A stretch of 8,766 bases of DNA from Bacteroidota bacterium (lineage in GTDB: Bacteria > Bacteroidota > Bacteroidia > Bacteroidales > PUMT01), in contig PWPZ01000061.1 in assembly GCA_003556985.1 (NCBI GenBank), positions 1 through 8,766 on the forward strand, written 5' to 3'. The notes beneath the pieces were generated by a model. That model saw nothing but the letters and a program-made list of their open reading frames with translations, did not search any database and was not told the DNA's origin. Position 1 is the stretch's first letter, and each line of letters opens with the position of its first letter. Of this stretch, positions 5,767 to 8,766 are shown one piece after another. The translations under genes and the position numbers were made by a program.

Positions 5767-7170
5767 ATGAACGATTTTAAAAACGCATTGAATGATTCTG
5801 CACCCCTGCGATGGGGAATAATGTTGCTGGTAAGTTTTACCATGGCAACCAATTACTATTTTTATGATGCTCTCTCACCCCTGAAGTTTCTTATGGAGCG
5901 TGAGCTTGGATTCAGCTCATCTGATTACGGTTTTTTTCAGGCAGCCTATTCCATTCCCAATGTTTTTCTTTTCATGGCGGTTGTCGGCGGAATTATTCTT
6001 GACAGGATAGGAATCCGGATTACTGGTTTCGTATTCATATTTATTCAGTTTCTTGGTGCAGTCGTGACCGCCTATGGTGCTACTCCCTATTTCAATGAAG
6101 GCGGATGGGGATACGACTTTATGGACTCATTTCTTACCCGGTATTCACCTGCCCTGAAAGTTACCTCACTTGGCTTTTTTCTGTTTGGATTGGGTGCAGA
6201 AACAAGCATTGTTGTGATCTCAAAGGTAATTGTAAAATGGTTCAAGGGTAAGGAGATTGCCCTCGCCCTTGGCATGAATGTTGCTATTGCCCGGCTGGGT
6301 ATGGGTGCGGCCATGGTCATTTCTCCCCGCCTGATTGTTGAGGGATCGGAGACTACACCACTCTGGGATAACTGGACCATGCCCATCTGGTTTGGTGCAC
6401 TGCTTCTTGGTATAGGATTGCTTGCCTTTCTGGTTTACACAATATGGGATGTCAGGTTTGACCGCAGGGCAAAGGCGAGGATGGAGACAGATCCTACGGA
6501 GGAATTCCGGATGTCCGATCTCGGCAAACTGCTTGTGAACAGGAGCTTCATTTATATTTCCCTGCTTTGTGTTTTATTCTATTCGGCGGTATTTCCCTTT
6601 ATGAAATATGCGCCTGATCTTATGATAAACAAATATGGCGTTGACCCCACTCTGGCAGGAGATATATCGTCTATCCTGCCTTTTGGCACTCTTGTTTTCA
6701 CCCCCTTGTTTGCCTGGTTTTGCGATTACAGGGGAAGGTCGGCATCATTGATGGTTTATGGAAGTGTATTGCTGGTGATCGTTCATCTGACGTTTGCCTT
6801 TACAAACATTACCCCCTATTTGCCGATGTTTATTCTTGGAATAGCTTTTTCTCTAGTACCTGCCGCCATGTGGCCGGCGGTTACCAAAATAGTTGCCACC
6901 AACCGTATCGGTACTGCCTATGGAGCCATGTTTACCTTCCAGGCTATCGGTTTAATGTTATTTCCATGGCTTATCGGGCTTGTTCTTGATAATACCAATC
7001 CAGGTGTTGCCGAAGCTGTCGCCGCAGGAGAGATTGTATTTTATGATTACACTTATGCCCTTGCTATGCTGGCGTTGCTTGGTATTGCGGGGTTGCTTTT
7101 TTCATGGCTGCTGAAAAAAGAAGATAAAACATCCGGTTATGGACTGGAAGAGCCTAATAAAATTGAGTGA
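5767..7170 (+). CDS. MFS transporter resembling MFSD1 (substrate unproven, perhaps small peptides)
   Basis: This is a 467-residue inner-membrane transporter with 12 predicted helices: about 15-37, 55-78, 83-105, 132-152, 163-188, 205-227, 260-280, 297-318, 326-346, 350-372, 381-407 and 427-449. A charged cytoplasmic linker (228-258) joins the two halves. The MFS motif A between helices 2 and 3 reads GGIILDRIGIR (74-84). Several stretches recall eukaryotic MFSD1 as I remember it: FGLGAE then WFKGKEIALALG (140-169) with R-L-G at 176-178, AVFPFM (274-279), and MWPAV followed by IGTAYGAMFTFQAIGL and GLVLD (368-408). MFSD1 has been reported as a lysosomal dipeptide uniporter with the partner GLMP. 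A peptide-related substrate here is therefore a hypothesis, not something the sequence proves. There is an extra segment of about 25 residues between helices 3 and 4. The start is the first ATG, with no Shine-Dalgarno. No neighbouring peptidase supports the substrate guess. Confidence 0.88.
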   Translation: MNDFKNALNDSAPLRWGIMLLVSFTMATNYYFYDALSPLKFLMERELGFSSSDYGFFQAAYSIPNVFLFMAVVGGIILDRIGIRITGFVFIFIQFLGAVVTAYGATPYFNEGGWGYDFMDSFLTRYSPALKVTSLGFFLFGLGAETSIVVISKVIVKWFKGKEIALALGMNVAIARLGMGAAMVISPRLIVEGSETTPLWDNWTMPIWFGALLLGIGLLAFLVYTIWDVRFDRRAKARMETDPTEEFRMSDLGKLLVNRSFIYISLLCVLFYSAVFPFMKYAPDLMINKYGVDPTLAGDISSILPFGTLVFTPLFAWFCDYRGRSASLMVYGSVLLVIVHLTFAFTNITPYLPMFILGIAFSLVPAAMWPAVTKIVATNRIGTAYGAMFTFQAIGLMLFPWLIGLVLDNTNPGVAEAVAAGEIVFYDYTYALAMLALLGIAGLLFSWLLKKEDKTSGYGLEEPNKIE

Positions 7171-7180
7171 TTTATTTTAA

Positions 7181-7254
7181 TTTGCCGGCAAAACAGGTAA
7201 ACAGGAAGACCATAAAACCGGAAAGGATGATAAAGCCGTCTCCGGTTAGACCGG
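7181..7254 (+). terminator. Cluster of CCGG-type hairpins after the MFS gene (probable transcript end)
   Basis: A perfect 12-base palindrome TTTGCCGGCAAA (7181-7192) lies ten bases past the MFS stop. Next, AACCGGA (7216-7222) pairs with TCCGGTT (7241-7247) around an 18-base loop. As an alternative, CCGGT (7242-7246) pairs with ACCGG (7250-7254) around TAG, followed by CAGTTT. No strong T-run is present, so this is only a plausible end of the MFS transcript. The two stems share bases 7242-7247 and cannot form together. Confidence 0.35.
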
Positions 7255-7384
7255 CAGTTTCATGATGTTGCCGGTGTCTTGTTCAACTGGCTGATTTAAC
7301 TGCAAATGTTTAACAGGCAACAATAACAGTATGTTATAATGGAGTGTTTGTAAGGCTTTTTTGCCGGCGGCGGAAAATAGCAAA

Positions 7385-7446
7385 AGTACGGTCAGTCAAA
7401 AAGAGTTATCGTTCCGCCGGTGGAAAAACGGTAGCAGTACGGTCAG
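7385..7446 (-). repeat. Partial direct duplication of the purA 3' tail
   Basis: CTGACCGTACT on the minus strand occurs inside purA (7446-7436, within codons for GPDRT) and again 51 bases downstream, past the purA stop (7395-7385). Similarity continues more loosely after each copy, in the form GCTA, then a TTTTCC run, then CCG-rich bases. The distance is a multiple of three, so the second copy would encode D-R-T in the same frame if the stop were read through. It looks like a decayed tandem duplication of the gene end. Confidence 0.5.
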
Positions 7447-8683
7447 GTCCAACCGAAATCATTGTTATGGGCACCCCGGTTTCCTTTTCTATGTAACCTG
7501 TATAATCGGTGAACTCTTTCGGCAGGTCACTGTATCTTGTGATTCTGGAAATATCGGTATTCCATCCCTTCATTTCGCTGTACACAGGCTCCAGAGGCTG
7601 TGTAGTGTCGAAGGGTAGCGATTCCAGTAGTTCCCCTCCCGACATGTACCCCGTGCATATTTTAAGGGTATCGAAACCGGTGAGAACATCTGCCTTTGTT
7701 ATGATAAGCCGGCTAACCCCGTTTATCATTATTGAATATTTCAGTGCCGGCAGGTCCAGCCATCCGCAACGCCTTGGTCTTCCTGTTGTTGATCCGAATT
7801 CATTTCCCTGTTTGCGCAATCTTGCCCCTGTTTCGTCTGTCAACTCAGTGGGAAAAGGTCCGCCGCCTACCCGTGTGCAATAAGCTTTGAAAATCCCCAG
7901 TACTTCCCCGACAACTGTCGGAGCGATACCCAGTCCCGTACAGGCTCCGGCGCATATGGTGTTTGAAGAGGTGACAAAGGGATAGGAGCCGAAATCTATA
8001 TCAAGCAAGGTTCCCTGGGCACCCTCGGCAAGAACTGTTTTGTTTTCTTTTATAAGGTTGTTGATAAAAAGTTCACTGTCAATAAGCTTGTATGATTTGA
8101 TCTTCTCAATGCCTGCAAACCATTCTTCTTCGTAATTTTCGGGGTCGTCATGATATTCATATTGTTTCAGGATTTCCCTGTGTTTATTCTTGAGAAAGTT
8201 GTATTTCTCAAGAAAACCGGGCTGTACCGTATCGCCTACTCTCAAGCCGTTACGACCGGTTTTATCCATGTAGGTAGGGCCGATCCCCTTAAGGGTTGAT
8301 CCTATTTTGGTGTCACCTTTGGATACTTCTGATGCTGCATCCAGTATTCGGTGGGAGGGAAGAATCAGGTGTGCCTTTTTTGAGATGTAAATGGTTTCAC
8401 GAGGTTTAATATCAAGCTCTTCCAGAGCTTCTGTTTCCCTGGAAAAAATTACGGGGTCAATTACAACTCCGTTACCTATAAGGTTTATTTTGTCACTGTG
8501 AAATATACCGGAAGGGATAGTGTGCAGTACATGCTTGATCCGGTTGAATTCCAATGAATGACCGGCATTGGGGCCACCCTGAAACCGGGCAATTACATCG
8601 TATCCGGGAGTAAGCACATCAACAATTTTACCTTTACCTTCGTCTCCCCATTGAAGGCCTAGAAGTACATCTACCTTATGCAT
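7406..8683 (-). CDS. purA: Adenylosuccinate synthetase
   Basis: This 425-residue enzyme joins IMP and aspartate using GTP to make adenylosuccinate, the first committed step from IMP to AMP in the cytoplasm. The family signature is complete. QWGDEGKGK (11-19) is the GTP loop with Asp14, and GGPNAGHS (36-43) carries His42; these equal the E. coli catalytic Asp13 and His41, shifted by one. GIGPTYMDKTGRNGLRVGD (133-151), AEGAQGTLLDIDFGSYPFVTSSNT (219-242), STTGRPRRCGWLDL (298-311), TKADVLTGFD (329-338) and the closing SVGPDRTATV (410-419) follow. The length is normal. I chose the ATG at 8683 because homologues begin one to three residues before K-V-D-V-L-L-G. The frame opens further to an ATG at 8707 and a TTG at 8719, but the likely -7 box covers those bases. 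It converges with the MFS gene, so the two are transcribed separately. Confidence 0.97.
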   Translation of the reverse strand: MHKVDVLLGLQWGDEGKGKIVDVLTPGYDVIARFQGGPNAGHSLEFNRIKHVLHTIPSGIFHSDKINLIGNGVVIDPVIFSRETEALEELDIKPRETIYISKKAHLILPSHRILDAASEVSKGDTKIGSTLKGIGPTYMDKTGRNGLRVGDTVQPGFLEKYNFLKNKHREILKQYEYHDDPENYEEEWFAGIEKIKSYKLIDSELFINNLIKENKTVLAEGAQGTLLDIDFGSYPFVTSSNTICAGACTGLGIAPTVVGEVLGIFKAYCTRVGGGPFPTELTDETGARLRKQGNEFGSTTGRPRRCGWLDLPALKYSIMINGVSRLIITKADVLTGFDTLKICTGYMSGGELLESLPFDTTQPLEPVYSEMKGWNTDISRITRYSDLPKEFTDYTGYIEKETGVPITMISVGPDRTATVFPPAER

Positions 8684-8708
8684 GTGAACCTGATTTTTAA
8701 AATGCATG

Positions 8709-8716
8709 CCAAGATA
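8709..8716 (-). promoter_or_regulatory. Possible -7 box for purA
   Basis: The minus strand reads TATCTTGG, one mismatch from TAnnTTTG, placed about 25 bases before the chosen purA ATG. That would give a leader of roughly 20 bases with a weak AGG about nine bases before the ATG. No TTG partner is seen at the usual 17-20 base distance, so this is tentative. It does support 8683 over the upstream starts. Confidence 0.35.
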
Positions 8717-8766
8717 CAAAAATTTTGCGAATTTTCAGTTAGCGGACTGTTGTGCAAAGAGATTCA

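Noticed and set aside
7228..7264. Tiny plus-strand frame beginning ATGATAAAGCC after the MFS gene
   Set aside because: It is 12 codons long, with no ribosome site, and overlaps the hairpin region.
7335..7340. TATAAT, a sigma-70-like -10 box on the plus strand
   Set aside because: Bacteroidota use TAnnTTTG instead, there is no good -35, and no gene follows on the plus strand. It is part of an A/T palindrome at 7323-7337.
8684..8719. TTG (8719) or ATG (8707) as the purA start
   Set aside because: Homologues start right before K-V-D-V-L-L-G, and these bases probably contain the -7 box and the leader.
8720..8766. Possible end of another minus-strand gene upstream of purA (for example a Fur-type regulator, sometimes near purA)
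   Set aside because: Two frames end in a stop here after 8 or 9 codons, but neither short tail can be recognised, so no gene is called.

Overview
The window looks like a chromosomal segment from a member of the Bacteroidota, most likely Bacteroidales-like. One protein ends in a type IX secretion (T9SS) type A sorting domain. Several gene starts sit behind TTG/TAnnTTTG promoter boxes of the kind known from Bacteroides and Flavobacterium. Most starts lack a clear Shine-Dalgarno sequence and have A/T-rich leaders. Nothing seen points to a mobile element, phage, CRISPR array, tRNA or rRNA. The gene content reads as ordinary core or semi-core housekeeping.

Layout. Bases 1-2737 (minus strand) hold a tight cluster: a membrane-anchored protein with three PASTA domains, a secreted T9SS-cargo protein whose start overlaps the PASTA stop by 8 bases, and the first codons of a further gene leaving the window at base 1. 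Bases 2738-3093 are a 356-base non-coding gap with a bulged inverted repeat. Bases 3094-5013 (minus) encode a long-chain acyl-CoA synthetase of the AMP-forming family. Bases 5014-5195 are a divergent promoter region with good boxes on both strands. Bases 5196-5693 (plus) encode a small SPOR-domain lipoprotein. Bases 5767-7170 (plus) encode a 12-helix MFS transporter that resembles the eukaryotic lysosomal transporter MFSD1. Bases 7171-7405 separate two convergent genes and hold several CCGG-type hairpins plus a partial copy of the purA tail. Bases 7406-8683 (minus) are purA, adenylosuccinate synthetase.

How the genes fit together. The PASTA protein (peptidoglycan or muropeptide binding) and the SPOR lipoprotein (septal glycan binding) are both cell-envelope proteins, but they lie in separate transcription units. 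The acyl-CoA synthetase feeds lipid metabolism and purA makes AMP precursor from IMP. I see no evidence that the window is one integrated pathway or a new defence or biosynthetic system. The items most worth a second look are the MFSD1-like transporter, the structured gap at 2874-2918, the duplicated purA tail, and the overlapping PASTA/T9SS pair.
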